DNA of 64,000 bases from an uncultured Spirochaetaceae bacterium. Lineage in GTDB: Bacteria; Spirochaetota; Spirochaetia; Sphaerochaetales; Sphaerochaetaceae. Of this stretch, positions 24,982 through 32,683 are shown in pieces. Position 1 is the stretch's first letter. Each line of letters opens with the position of its first letter. The position numbers and the translations under genes are program-made. The notes beneath the pieces are model-generated. The model did not search any database and was not told the origin of the DNA. It saw nothing but the letters and a program-made list of their open reading frames with translations. Location of the stretch: positions 62,001-126,000 of the forward strand of contig CALXKJ010000004.1 in assembly GCA_944388955.1 (NCBI GenBank), in the 5' to 3' direction.

Positions 24982-26613
24982 TTAAGTTTCTCCTTCTTGA
25001 ACCCTTATTCCGCTGTTGAGCACTTTCTTCCCTGAAAGCCTTATCCTTTCCATTTCCTCTTCATGCATCCTGTTTATGGATGTGAAACTTTTAGTACAGC
25101 TCATCCCATCAATAATCAGCTCTCCCGTATCATCAAATGAGGCATTGTAAAGGAGGAATGAGGAATACAGGTCCCTCTGCACTGCTGTGCCATCTGAAAG
25201 GGTGAACATCCTCTGTGACAATTTCCTCTTCACATACTCTCCATTTGTGTGGTCATACTGGGAAGCCCTGTAGCCATATGGAACTTCAATGTACCTTCCT
25301 CCTGTCAGGGTGAACTTCATTTCAGCCTGGCTCTGGAAGTATCCGGGACAGCGGTTCCTTATCGACTTGCCGAATCTTTTCTTCCTGTTTGCCTTTCCCG
25401 TCTTTTCATTGACTGATGTCTCCTTTGAACGGATCATCAGCTTCCTTGCATTCCTCGGCTCTGTGATGAAGACGTCTCCAAGGCTCCTTATGTGGTTCAC
25501 ATCCTCCCTGATGGCTAGATGGCGGTTTATGGAGTTCTTCCTCTGAAATCCGGAAAGCTTTTTCCTGTCCTCCATATAGTTCTTCGAGAACGTCCATTTC
25601 CTGGATCCTTTCTTCACCGTTCCATCATCATTGAAGTTGTCCGGATTCATGGCTCTCCTTGAACGGTCGAGCTTCCGCAGCAGGAGCCTCTCCTTACGCT
25701 CGCTTCCGGTGATCGCTTCACCTCTCTCGGCAAGATTCCTGAGACCGCATTCCTTGTCGGAGGTGTAGGCGATCGTCTGGGTGCCGATGTCACAGCCGAC
25801 AACGCCTCTACCATACTTATGACGGGGAGATCCATCCTTGCTGAACTTCCTCTTTGCCTTTCCTTCAATGGTCAGATGTATGAAGACCCTCAGCCTTCCT
25901 CTTATCACTTCGCACTTCAATGCTGCATAGCATGGACGGCTAGTGTCAGGGATCTCCCCTGTCTCCTTGAAGAGCTTCACTGCCTTTGCTTCAATATCTT
26001 CGCTGTGCGCCAGATAATTGAGTACGGCATTCACCTCATCTTCTTCGAACTGATCAGTTATAATGGGTGAAAAGGTCATGCCGCTGCAGGAGAAAACCAG
26101 CCGCCCATCAATGTTCTTGACCGTTATGATCCTCTCAATCTGCTTGGCCCTGAGAATGGGAAGCTCTCCTCTCTTTGAGAAGCGGAGCATCTTTCCATCA
26201 GCGTAGATGACCTTCTCGACACCCTTCCAGATATCTTCTGCACGTGTGAGAGCAAATACACTGGGAAGACTATACTTCTTGCCGATTGGGATCATCGCCC
26301 TCCTGCAATAATCCCAACTGGCTCCATACTCAGCCTGCATCACATTCATCTGGGCAGAAAGATGAGACTTCAAAGCATTGTCATTATTCTCACACGCTCT
26401 GCCATAGAGGGCTTTCAGCTTCCTGTACCGCTTCGTCCTCAGAAGCTGCTCTATGCTGTTCCTCATTATGGCAATGAGCTCATTCCCTGCAAGACGAAGC
26501 CTGTTCGAGATGTTGAAAAGCCTTCTCTTGTCGTCCTCAGCCATGCAAGCCTCGATCACGAGGACATGCCTGCTGCTTTTCTTCCTCAGCAGATTAAGAT
26601 CATCGTTCGCCAC
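24982..26613 (-). CDS. tnpB: TnpB-type RNA-guided nuclease / OrfB transposon protein, lacking the zinc finger
   Basis: 543 residues, longer than usual TnpB (about 350-450). RuvC motif I is VVGCDIGTQTIAYTSD (Asp275), motif II VFITEPRNARKL (Glu385), motif III VQRDLYSSFLLYN (Asp481), so all three acidic residues are kept. The segment between motifs II and III normally carries a CxxC...CxxC zinc finger after a TSQ-like turn; here it reads RASQYDHTNGEY and then lacks the cysteines. The N-terminal third (helical, basic) fits the wedge/recognition region. Known role of TnpB: guide-RNA-directed DNA cleavage favouring element retention. Start overlaps the tnpA stop by 14 nt. Confidence 0.8.
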   Translation of the reverse strand: MANDDLNLLRKKSSRHVLVIEACMAEDDKRRLFNISNRLRLAGNELIAIMRNSIEQLLRTKRYRKLKALYGRACENNDNALKSHLSAQMNVMQAEYGASWDYCRRAMIPIGKKYSLPSVFALTRAEDIWKGVEKVIYADGKMLRFSKRGELPILRAKQIERIITVKNIDGRLVFSCSGMTFSPIITDQFEEDEVNAVLNYLAHSEDIEAKAVKLFKETGEIPDTSRPCYAALKCEVIRGRLRVFIHLTIEGKAKRKFSKDGSPRHKYGRGVVGCDIGTQTIAYTSDKECGLRNLAERGEAITGSERKERLLLRKLDRSRRAMNPDNFNDDGTVKKGSRKWTFSKNYMEDRKKLSGFQRKNSINRHLAIREDVNHIRSLGDVFITEPRNARKLMIRSKETSVNEKTGKANRKKRFGKSIRNRCPGYFQSQAEMKFTLTGGRYIEVPYGYRASQYDHTNGEYVKRKLSQRMFTLSDGTAVQRDLYSSFLLYNASFDDTGELIIDGMSCTKSFTSINRMHEEEMERIRLSGKKVLNSGIRVQEGET

Positions 26614-27022
26614 TCTTCTGCTCCTCTATGTATTTCTTTACCGTCGCCTCGCTCACATGCCCCACCGATGAGATGAAATATCCCCTGGACCACAGGACAC
26701 CGCATCTCGAATAGAACCTCTTCAGCTTCGGGAAAGCCCTGAACATCTCCACCGCGCTTATGCTCTTGAGCGTTCTCACGACATCACATGGCGCAACCGT
26801 CTGCGGGCAGTCCACGAATATGTGTATATGGTCGCTCATCACTTCAAGAGCCTTGATGGCATAGCCATACTTCATGCAGATGCCCTCAAGTATACTCTTC
26901 AGCTCAGCCTCCACATCCCCTTCAAGGACATCAAACCTGAACTTCGGACACCATATGATGTGATACTGAACAAGATACTTGCAGTGAGAAGCACTGTGGT
27001 ATCCATCATTTCCCATCGCCAT
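26600..27022 (-). CDS. tnpA: IS200/IS605-family transposase TnpA (Y1 HUH)
   Basis: 140 residues, the family length. It opens with KYLVQYHIIWCPKFRFDVL (about 15-33), has the HUH motif DHIHIFVD with His65 and His67, and a tyrosine at 131 (TVKKYIEEQ) in the catalytic position. It catalyses single-stranded, strand-specific excision and insertion using end hairpins. All key residues are intact and the frame is open, so the element may be active. It overlaps the upstream ribbon-helix-helix gene by 17 nt and tnpB by 14 nt. Confidence 0.93.
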   Translation of the reverse strand: MAMGNDGYHSASHCKYLVQYHIIWCPKFRFDVLEGDVEAELKSILEGICMKYGYAIKALEVMSDHIHIFVDCPQTVAPCDVVRTLKSISAVEMFRAFPKLKRFYSRCGVLWSRGYFISSVGHVSEATVKKYIEEQKSGER

Positions 27023-27188
27023 CCCCCAGCTGGAACTTCTCCTTTATCGCCCGCCTCATGAGGTCGAGGAATGTGACTGTCCTGCCTTCCTCCACAGAGT
27101 ATATCCTGGCAAGGTTCTCAAGTTCCTTCTTCCATTCTCCAGGAATGGCGATGTTTATCTGTACATTCTCTGATCTTGGTCGTGCCAT
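27006..27188 (-). CDS. Small ribbon-helix-helix-like DNA-binding protein of the transposon
   Basis: 60 residues: MARPRSENVQINIAIPGEWKKE looks like a beta-strand (NVQINIAIP) followed by two helices (about 18-32 and 38-55), the plan of CopG/Arc-type ribbon-helix-helix repressors. It is the first gene of the transposon operon, with Shine-Dalgarno AAGGAG 5 nt before the ATG. The promoter carries a perfect palindrome, consistent with autoregulation of transposition. A third gene of this kind is not standard in IS200/IS605 elements. It could instead assist TnpA at the left end. Confidence 0.6.
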   Translation of the reverse strand: MARPRSENVQINIAIPGEWKKELENLARIYSVEEGRTVTFLDLMRRAIKEKFQLGDGDGK

Positions 27189-27199
27189 CGGGTCTCCTT

Positions 27200-27236
27200 A
27201 TACATATATTGTCTAACTGATATATGTATTCGTCAA
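27200..27236 (-). promoter_or_regulatory. Promoter and palindromic operator of the transposon operon
   Basis: Minus strand -35 TTGACG (27231-27236), 17-nt spacer, -10 GACAAT (27208-27213). A perfect inverted repeat ATACATATAT-10 nt-ATATATGTAT (27200-27229) has one arm in the spacer and the other at the -10/start region, so a bound dimer or tetramer would block RNA polymerase. The same palindrome may be the left-end hairpin for TnpA. Confidence 0.7.
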
Positions 27237-27247
27237 CTTTTTTTTCT

Positions 27248-27275
27248 TTGCTGTCTTCTCCAACAAAGCTATAAT
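27248..27275 (+). promoter_or_regulatory. Leaderless promoter of the PNPOx-like gene
   Basis: -35 TTGCTG (27248-27253), 16-nt spacer, perfect -10 TATAAT (27270-27275), then CCGGAT and ATG. No Shine-Dalgarno. Confidence 0.65.
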
Positions 27276-27281
27276 CCGGAT

Positions 27282-27857
27282 ATGGAAGAAATGCATATCT
27301 GCCAGAGCTGCGGAAGAATCATTGATTCGCCGGAACTGTTCGGCACTCATGGCGACGGACACAGAAACGAGGATTACTGCATCAATTGTTTTAAGAACGG
27401 CGTCTTCTCATGCAGTTCAGAGGTTGTACAGCCTGTTGGCCTCAAGCGATGGATGAAAGATGAGGACAAGGCTTCATGGATCCTTGACAGGTGCGGCTAT
27501 GTAACACTCTCAACCATCAATGAGGAGGGATTTCCCCGCCCCGTCGCAATAGATGTCATAGCGCATGATGGGATAAGGGAGATATGGATGACGACATACC
27601 GCAACTCGGCAAAGGCAAGGCATCTCATGGTCAATCGGAAAGCCGGAATCTCATTTGTCAGGGAAGCTGACAGCGCGAGTCTCACGGGGAAAGCTGAAGT
27701 CGTTACAGACAAGGATACGCTGAGACGATATTGGAAAGACTTCTTTTCCCACTATTATCCTGATGGTCCATACGATGAGAACTACTGTCTCATCAGGTTC
27801 TCCACACAGAAAGCTAGACTATGGATTGATGGCAAGCATTCTGTCATCACATTCTGA
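27282..27857 (+). CDS. Zinc-ribbon plus pyridoxamine-5'-phosphate-oxidase-fold protein
   Basis: 191 residues. The first 45 hold a putative zinc ribbon (CQSCGRIID...YCINCFKNG). From about 62 to 185 is a split-barrel flavin-binding domain of the PNPOx / general-stress-protein-26 type: SWILDRCGYVTLSTINEEGFPRP, WMTTYRNSAKARHL, AGISFV, ASLTGKAEVV. Such proteins bind FMN or F420-like cofactors and reduce or sequester small molecules; the substrate is unknown. Single gene between the transposon and its own terminator, with a leaderless promoter. Confidence 0.8.
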   Translation: MEEMHICQSCGRIIDSPELFGTHGDGHRNEDYCINCFKNGVFSCSSEVVQPVGLKRWMKDEDKASWILDRCGYVTLSTINEEGFPRPVAIDVIAHDGIREIWMTTYRNSAKARHLMVNRKAGISFVREADSASLTGKAEVVTDKDTLRRYWKDFFSHYYPDGPYDENYCLIRFSTQKARLWIDGKHSVITF

Positions 27858-28139
27858 ATCTGTTGCTTTCATCCCATCGGCAAGCCAATGGGTTTTTCGC
27901 AACAATTCTATAACAGGGAAGATAAGGGCTCTCAGCTTACAGTCAAACTCATAAATTCTCCTGATCCGGGAAAATGAAAGATTTTCACTTTTGTTCTTGA
28001 ATGGGAGTAAATATGCTGAGAAGCGATAGTAATTGACACTTTCAAGGAATTCCAAAGCCATCGGGTCATCTATGATGATTCCTTTTCCCTTCAGTGCCTT
28101 CAACCGCTGTTCATATGAGAAAAACGGTTTCAACTGCAT
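27819..28139 (-). pseudogene. Truncated Abi_2-family (abortive-infection type) gene
   Basis: From the ATG at 28139 (Shine-Dalgarno GGGAGA) the frame encodes MQLKPFFSYEQRLKALKGKG..., with VNYYRFSAYLLPFK and RRIYEFDCKLRALIFPVIE, clear N-terminal features of the AbiD/AbiF family (PF07751), known from phage abortive infection. After about 85 residues the similarity stops; the last 20 codons run antisense into the terminator and end of the PNPOx-like gene. A full protein would be about 300 residues, so some two thirds are missing. Most likely a deletion remnant. Confidence 0.7.
27873..27897 (+). terminator. Rho-independent terminator of the PNPOx-like gene
   Basis: CCCATCGGC-AA-GCCAATGGG (one mismatch in a 9-bp stem) followed by five T, 15 nt after the stop codon. 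Confidence 0.85.
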
Positions 28140-28306
28140 AAAAATGTCTCCCACTGGGCCACATCACATTAGTAGTGAGAGGTGCGGGGAGTCCTGTCAT
28201 CCAGATAATAGCAAATTCTGAGATATATGTCCAACAAAAGCATAATACAAACAAAGCCTTTCAAACACTGGTGAAGCATTAGAGGCTTCATTACCCTAAT
28301 CTGTAA

Positions 28307-28435
28307 CATCAATGGACAGGAAACGCTGTGATTCTTCCTGCGGTTCAGCCTTATGTATGTTTCATCACGGTTGCTTCAATCATGACAGCCGGAGTATTAC
28401 TACCAACTATTTTAAAACGCATGGCAAATGAGTAG
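28307..28435 (+). pseudogene. Possible remnant: hydrophobic 42-codon tail of a membrane protein
   Basis: In the 305-nt gap before aroA, an open stretch after a stop reads HQWTGNAVILPAVQPYVCFI... and ends LLPTILKRMANE-stop, which looks like the last transmembrane helix and tail of a transporter. No start codon or upstream part remains. Its TAG stop forms part of the aroA -10 box. The rest of the gap (28140-28306) shows nothing I can assign. Low confidence. Confidence 0.25.
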
Positions 28436-28438
28436 AAT
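28411..28438 (+). promoter_or_regulatory. Leaderless promoter of the aroA operon
   Basis: -35 TTTAAA (28411-28416), 16-nt spacer, -10 TAGAAT (28433-28438), then CAGCTT and ATG at 28445. No Shine-Dalgarno. Confidence 0.6.
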
Positions 28439-28444
28439 CAGCTT

Positions 28445-29707
28445 ATGATTACCATATCTCCATCACGCCCAAGAGGAATTGTGGAAGTACCGGCATCGAA
28501 AAGCCAGACAATACGCGCGCTTCTGATAGCTGCATTCGCACGCGGTGTCTCTGTTATAAGACACCCGCTTATCTCTTCCGATACGCTCTCTGCAGTCAGT
28601 GCTGTAGAAGCGATGGGAGCTGCAGTTACATTCTCCGATGATGATTCCATAGCTACTGTTGATTCTTCCGGCATGCAGCCTGATGCAACCATAACAATTG
28701 ATGCAGGTAACAGCGGGACAACCACATATCTTCTGTTGCCAATGGCCGCTTCCCTTGGAGTGCCAGTCACAATAACAGGTGATGAGCAATTGAGGAAACG
28801 TCCTGTAGGACCTCTGAAAGAAGCTCTTAAAGAGCTAGGCGCTGAAATCTCTGACAGCAACGGCTATCCGCCCATCACAGTAAAGGGGCCTCTAAAAGGC
28901 GGAAATACATCAATCGAATGCCGGACAAGCCAGTATCTTTCAGGTCTCCTGCTTGCATCTCCGCTTGCAGAAGGAGAGACTGTTATAGACTGCCCTCTCC
29001 TTTACGAGAAGCCATATGTGTCACTCACTCTTGGCTGGCTCGATAAGCAAGGTATTGATTACAATATCACTGATGACTACATGCATTCACATGTGAGCGG
29101 AAGACAGCACTATAAGCCATTTGATGAGTATATCAATGGAGATTATTCCTCAGCATCATTCTTCTTTGCGATGGCAGCTATGGCCGGCACTGAGATAACA
29201 GTGAAAGGCCTCGACAGGAATGATCCTCAGGGGGACAGGAAAATCCTCACAATTCTTGAGAAGATGGGCTGCTCTATTACCTGGCATGGCAACGAGGTTA
29301 CTGTGAAAGGCTCCGGCAAGCTAAAGGGCGGAGAATTCGATCTCAATGAGATTCCTGACACATTGCCCATCCTCGCTGTCACGGCAGCGGCGGCGGAAGG
29401 AATAACAGTTCTTGGCAACGTCCCGCAGGCAAGAATCAAGGAAACAGATCGTATAGCGGCAATGAGAGAGAATCTCGCAGCGTTCGGCGTTGACGCAGAG
29501 GAAACGGAAGACTCCCTTATAATCCACGGGAAAGGAAAAATCCCAGGAGGTGCAGGGAAAGGGTTTGGTGACCATAGAATCATCATGGCGCTTGCTTCCG
29601 CGTCATGTGCAGCAGCAAATGATATAACAATCGATGACGAGAGTGCTGTAAGCGTTACCTTCCCTTCATTCTTCAGACTATTCAATTCACTCAGGAGTCA
29701 GAAATGA
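28445..29707 (+). CDS. aroA: 3-phosphoshikimate 1-carboxyvinyltransferase (EPSP synthase)
   Basis: 420 residues, two-domain inverse alpha/beta barrel. Signatures: PASKSQTIRALLIAAF near residues 13-28 (Lys/Ser for shikimate-3-phosphate), DAGNSGTTTYLLLP around 86-99, RKRPVGPLKEALKELG, the catalytic Asp region EIPDTLPILAVTAA near 306-320 and RIKETDRIAAM plus GDHRIIMALA near the end. Transfers enolpyruvate from PEP to shikimate-3-phosphate. Unusually it heads an operon with threonine aldolase, a flavodoxin-like ferredoxin and an aminotransferase rather than other aro genes. Next gene overlaps by 4 nt (ATGA). Confidence 0.95.
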   Translation: MITISPSRPRGIVEVPASKSQTIRALLIAAFARGVSVIRHPLISSDTLSAVSAVEAMGAAVTFSDDDSIATVDSSGMQPDATITIDAGNSGTTTYLLLPMAASLGVPVTITGDEQLRKRPVGPLKEALKELGAEISDSNGYPPITVKGPLKGGNTSIECRTSQYLSGLLLASPLAEGETVIDCPLLYEKPYVSLTLGWLDKQGIDYNITDDYMHSHVSGRQHYKPFDEYINGDYSSASFFFAMAAMAGTEITVKGLDRNDPQGDRKILTILEKMGCSITWHGNEVTVKGSGKLKGGEFDLNEIPDTLPILAVTAAAAEGITVLGNVPQARIKETDRIAAMRENLAAFGVDAEETEDSLIIHGKGKIPGGAGKGFGDHRIIMALASASCAAANDITIDDESAVSVTFPSFFRLFNSLRSQK

Positions 29708-30714
29708 TAGATTTAAGATCAGATACATTCACAAAGCCTACAGAGGAAATGCGGAGAGCCATGTACGAGGCGGAAGTCGGTGATGATGTCTATGGCGAAG
29801 ACCCTACGATGAACAGGCTCCGTGATAAAGCCATAGAAATCACGGGAAAAGAAGATGCCATCATCGTATCATCAGGATGCATGGGAAACCTCATACCGCA
29901 TATGATAAAAGGCGGGAGGGGCAAGGAAGTGCTCACGGCCTCGACTTCGCATATCGTATGCCATGAGATTGGAGCCATCGTATCGCTGTCAGGTACACTC
30001 CCTGTGATTGTCCCATCTGAAAACGGTATCATGAAAGCCGAAGATGTTGAGAAATGCATCCACGGCTATGCCTATGACATGTCCGAAACCAGCATGATTG
30101 AGACAGAGAATACAACATCTGGTCTCATATACCCTATCGATACGCTCATGGACATCAAGGCAATTGCAGAAAGGCATAGCCTATGGGTTCATATGGATGG
30201 AGCGAGAATATTCAACGCCTCCGTCGAGACCGGTATAACTGTAAAGGAATATGCAAAGAGCGCTGATGACATCACATTCTGTCTCTCAAAAGGCTTGGGA
30301 GCGCCAGCGTTCTCCGTACTCTCATCAACAAAGAACTTCATAAAGGAGGCAAAGCGCTGCCGTAAGATCCTTGGTGGAGGAATGAGGCAGGTCGGCATCT
30401 TAGCTGCCGCTGGTATCTATGCGCTTGAGCATAATATCGAGAGACTGAAAGATGACCACGCACATCGAGAGATGATATCAAAGGCACTCTCCGAGACGGA
30501 CTGGGCTGAAGTTGTGATTTCATCAACGAATATGATTTTCTTCCGTACTTCATATCCTATAAAAAATGTCATAGAAGCATTCAGGAGGAAAGGCATGCTC
30601 TTCCTGGCGGAGGGAGAGATTGGAAGAATCGTGCTTTCAATGCTCGTCTCAGATGAGGACACTGAGAACGCTATAAGGATAATCCGGGAAATGGATCCGA
30701 AGGAGTTTGAATGA
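29704..30714 (+). CDS. ltaE: Low-specificity L-threonine aldolase
   Basis: 336 residues, PLP-dependent fold-type I. MIDLRSDTFTKPTEEMRRAM and the VGDDVYGEDPT segment (about 25-35) are diagnostic, and TFCLSKGLGAPAFSVL (about 197-212) carries the PLP lysine. Cleaves L-threonine or L-allo-threonine to glycine and acetaldehyde. Overlaps aroA and the following gene by 4 nt each, so it is translationally coupled. The substrate stereochemistry cannot be read from the sequence. Confidence 0.92.
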   Translation: MIDLRSDTFTKPTEEMRRAMYEAEVGDDVYGEDPTMNRLRDKAIEITGKEDAIIVSSGCMGNLIPHMIKGGRGKEVLTASTSHIVCHEIGAIVSLSGTLPVIVPSENGIMKAEDVEKCIHGYAYDMSETSMIETENTTSGLIYPIDTLMDIKAIAERHSLWVHMDGARIFNASVETGITVKEYAKSADDITFCLSKGLGAPAFSVLSSTKNFIKEAKRCRKILGGGMRQVGILAAAGIYALEHNIERLKDDHAHREMISKALSETDWAEVVISSTNMIFFRTSYPIKNVIEAFRRKGMLFLAEGEIGRIVLSMLVSDEDTENAIRIIREMDPKEFE

Positions 30715-31469
30715 GAACAGTCGTTGCAGTATATTCAGCCACAGGCAACAGCCTTTATCTGGCAAAGCTCATCCCTGATGCGGATGTTCATCTTATAGAT
30801 GAATTCATGAACGGCACATACACAATGCCGGAGGATACAGATAGGCTTGCATTGGTATTCCCAGCGAATGCCTTCTCAGTCCCCTACCCGATGCGACGCT
30901 TTATCTCGGAATATCTCGGTAATCGCGATAACTCCTCGCTCGGATACGTCTACGCATTCATAACATGTGCCGGCATTCCCCTCTATACAGCATACGATGC
31001 GGCAAGGTGCCTTGAGGATATCGGGGTGGTGCTCTCCTACGCAGCATCTTTCCGTTTTCCTGACACATACCTTCCTCTGAAGAAGAATGCCCCGACCGAG
31101 GAAGAGACAGAGAAGACGCTCGAAAAGACAATGTCTCTGATAAAAGCCGCGATTGATGACACAGAGAATGAAAAGATAAAACTGCCCCATAGACTACCAG
31201 GCTGGCGAATCATAAGGAAAGCATCACCTGCTGTTGCAGGAGAGAACAAGAAGCTCTCCGTCAGCAAGCGCTGCACTGGCTGTGGAGTCTGTGCCGCTAT
31301 CTGCCCCATGGAGAATATATCTATCGAGAACGGAAAAGCCGTAATAAACAGTAATTGCATAAAATGCTTTGCCTGTTACCACAGGTGCCCTGTCAATGCT
31401 ATTGAATATGGCAAAGCACAGGGACAGTATAAAGGTCTTGTAAAGACAGAGGAGCTCAGAAGAAGATGA
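30711..31469 (+). CDS. EFR1-family ferredoxin (flavodoxin-like domain plus two 4Fe-4S)
   Basis: 252 residues. N-terminal flavodoxin-like fold: VYSATGNSLYLAKLI (about 7-21) is the FMN-phosphate loop. C-terminal bacterial ferredoxin with two CxxCxxCxxxC clusters: RCTGCGVCAAICPMENI and NCIKCFACYHRCPVNAI (about 185-235). EFR1 proteins are common in anaerobes and are thought to couple flavin and ferredoxin electron transfer. Third gene of the aroA operon, overlapping both neighbours by 4 nt; the redox partner is unknown. Confidence 0.85.
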   Translation: MRTVVAVYSATGNSLYLAKLIPDADVHLIDEFMNGTYTMPEDTDRLALVFPANAFSVPYPMRRFISEYLGNRDNSSLGYVYAFITCAGIPLYTAYDAARCLEDIGVVLSYAASFRFPDTYLPLKKNAPTEEETEKTLEKTMSLIKAAIDDTENEKIKLPHRLPGWRIIRKASPAVAGENKKLSVSKRCTGCGVCAAICPMENISIENGKAVINSNCIKCFACYHRCPVNAIEYGKAQGQYKGLVKTEELRRR

Positions 31470-32683
31470 ATTTCAATATAGCTGCTGACAGACGCAACAC
31501 AAACAGCATCAAATGGAGCCGCAAGGCGATAGAGAATATATCAGCGAATGCAGATGCCGAGCCATTCTGGGTTGCTGACATGGATTTCCTTCCAGAACCG
31601 CATATCCAGGAAGCTGGAAGAGTTATTGCAGGTCTTGGCGTTTATGGTTATCCATCATATCCGACAGACAATAGCGCAGTAAGCTCATGGCTGAGACAGA
31701 AGCATGGCTGGATAGTATCGGACGAGGATATAATCTTCTGTCAGGGACTTCTTCATGGCCTCGCGCTTGCGATAAACCTCTTCACAAAAGAAGGTGACAG
31801 CATTCTTGTACCATCTCCGATGTACAGACCTTTCAGGACGATACCTGAGCTGAACAACAGAAAACTCATTGAGCATGACCTCGATTATAACGATGGTGTC
31901 TTCTCTCTTGATATAGAGCGTTTCCGCGCCGATGCAGAGCATGCCGATCTCATACTCTTCTGCTCACCGCAGAATCCTACAGGCATTGTATTCACCAGAG
32001 AAGAGCTGGAGAGTGTTCTCATGATTGCGAAGGAGAGAAACATACCGATACTATCCGATGAGATACATTCAGATCTTTCGCACCCGGAGGCAAAGCATCT
32101 GCCGATGGGCCTTGTGAATGAGAGAATAGGCGCCAAGTGCGCAACATTCTTCGCTCCATCAAAGACATTCAATATAGCAGGAGAGCATTCTGCATTCGCA
32201 GTATTCTCAGATAAGGACATGGAGAAGGAATTCCGTCACAAGGAGGAAGCATTGTGGCTTTCAGAGCCGGGACTTATGATCGGTGAGCTTGCCTCAAGTG
32301 CATATCTCAAAGGCTACGAGTACAACAGGGAGTTATGCAGGTACCTCGGAGAGACTATCAAAGCGATGAGAGAGACAGCAGAAAAGCTCTGTCCTGAAGT
32401 GAAGATCGTGAACGGAAGCGCTTCATTCGTCGTCTTCATCGACTTCTCAGCATTCTACGGAAAGATTGAGACTGAAGTACTCAGCCACCCAGAGAGATAC
32501 AAAGGGGGCAAGGATGGCGGTGTTCTATCGCGTTTCTTCGGCGTTGCCGCCGGAGTTGCTGTCAATGATGGCACATGGTTCGGAGACACATGGAAATGCT
32601 TCGTCCGCTTCAACTATGGCACATCAAGGGACAGAGTCATCAAAGCGCTTGAAAGAATGCTGAAAGCTATCAGGAGTCTTTGA
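31466..32683 (+). CDS. MalY/PatB-type PLP enzyme (putative C-S beta-lyase / aminotransferase)
   Basis: 405 residues, fold-type I aminotransferase. N-terminal NSIKWSRKAIENI... and EPFWVADMDFLPEPHI (about 30-46) mark the MalY/PatB group. FCSPQNPTGIVFTREEL (about 166-182) and SDEIHSDLSH are PLP-site motifs, and FAPSKTFNIAGEHSAF (about 227-242) has the PLP lysine. Family members release pyruvate, ammonia and a thiol from cystathionine/cysteine; some also aminotransfer. Last gene of the operon; its stop overlaps the end of addA by 14 nt, tail to tail. Confidence 0.88.
   Translation: MNFNIAADRRNTNSIKWSRKAIENISANADAEPFWVADMDFLPEPHIQEAGRVIAGLGVYGYPSYPTDNSAVSSWLRQKHGWIVSDEDIIFCQGLLHGLALAINLFTKEGDSILVPSPMYRPFRTIPELNNRKLIEHDLDYNDGVFSLDIERFRADAEHADLILFCSPQNPTGIVFTREELESVLMIAKERNIPILSDEIHSDLSHPEAKHLPMGLVNERIGAKCATFFAPSKTFNIAGEHSAFAVFSDKDMEKEFRHKEEALWLSEPGLMIGELASSAYLKGYEYNRELCRYLGETIKAMRETAEKLCPEVKIVNGSASFVVFIDFSAFYGKIETEVLSHPERYKGGKDGGVLSRFFGVAAGVAVNDGTWFGDTWKCFVRFNYGTSRDRVIKALERMLKAIRSL

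Larger units (their letters stand above)
24764..27236 (-). mobile_element. IS200/IS605-type insertion element with three overlapping genes
   Basis: About 2.47 kb on the minus strand: a ribbon-helix-helix gene, tnpA and tnpB, overlapping by 17 and 14 nt. The right end carries a perfect 20-nt palindrome; the left end is near a 30-nt palindrome that doubles as an operator. As expected for this family there are no terminal inverted repeats and no target duplication. Exact ends are uncertain by about 15 nt. Insertion is immediately after the stop of the zincin gene and just before the promoter of the flavin-binding protein, so neither gene is broken. Confidence 0.85.
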
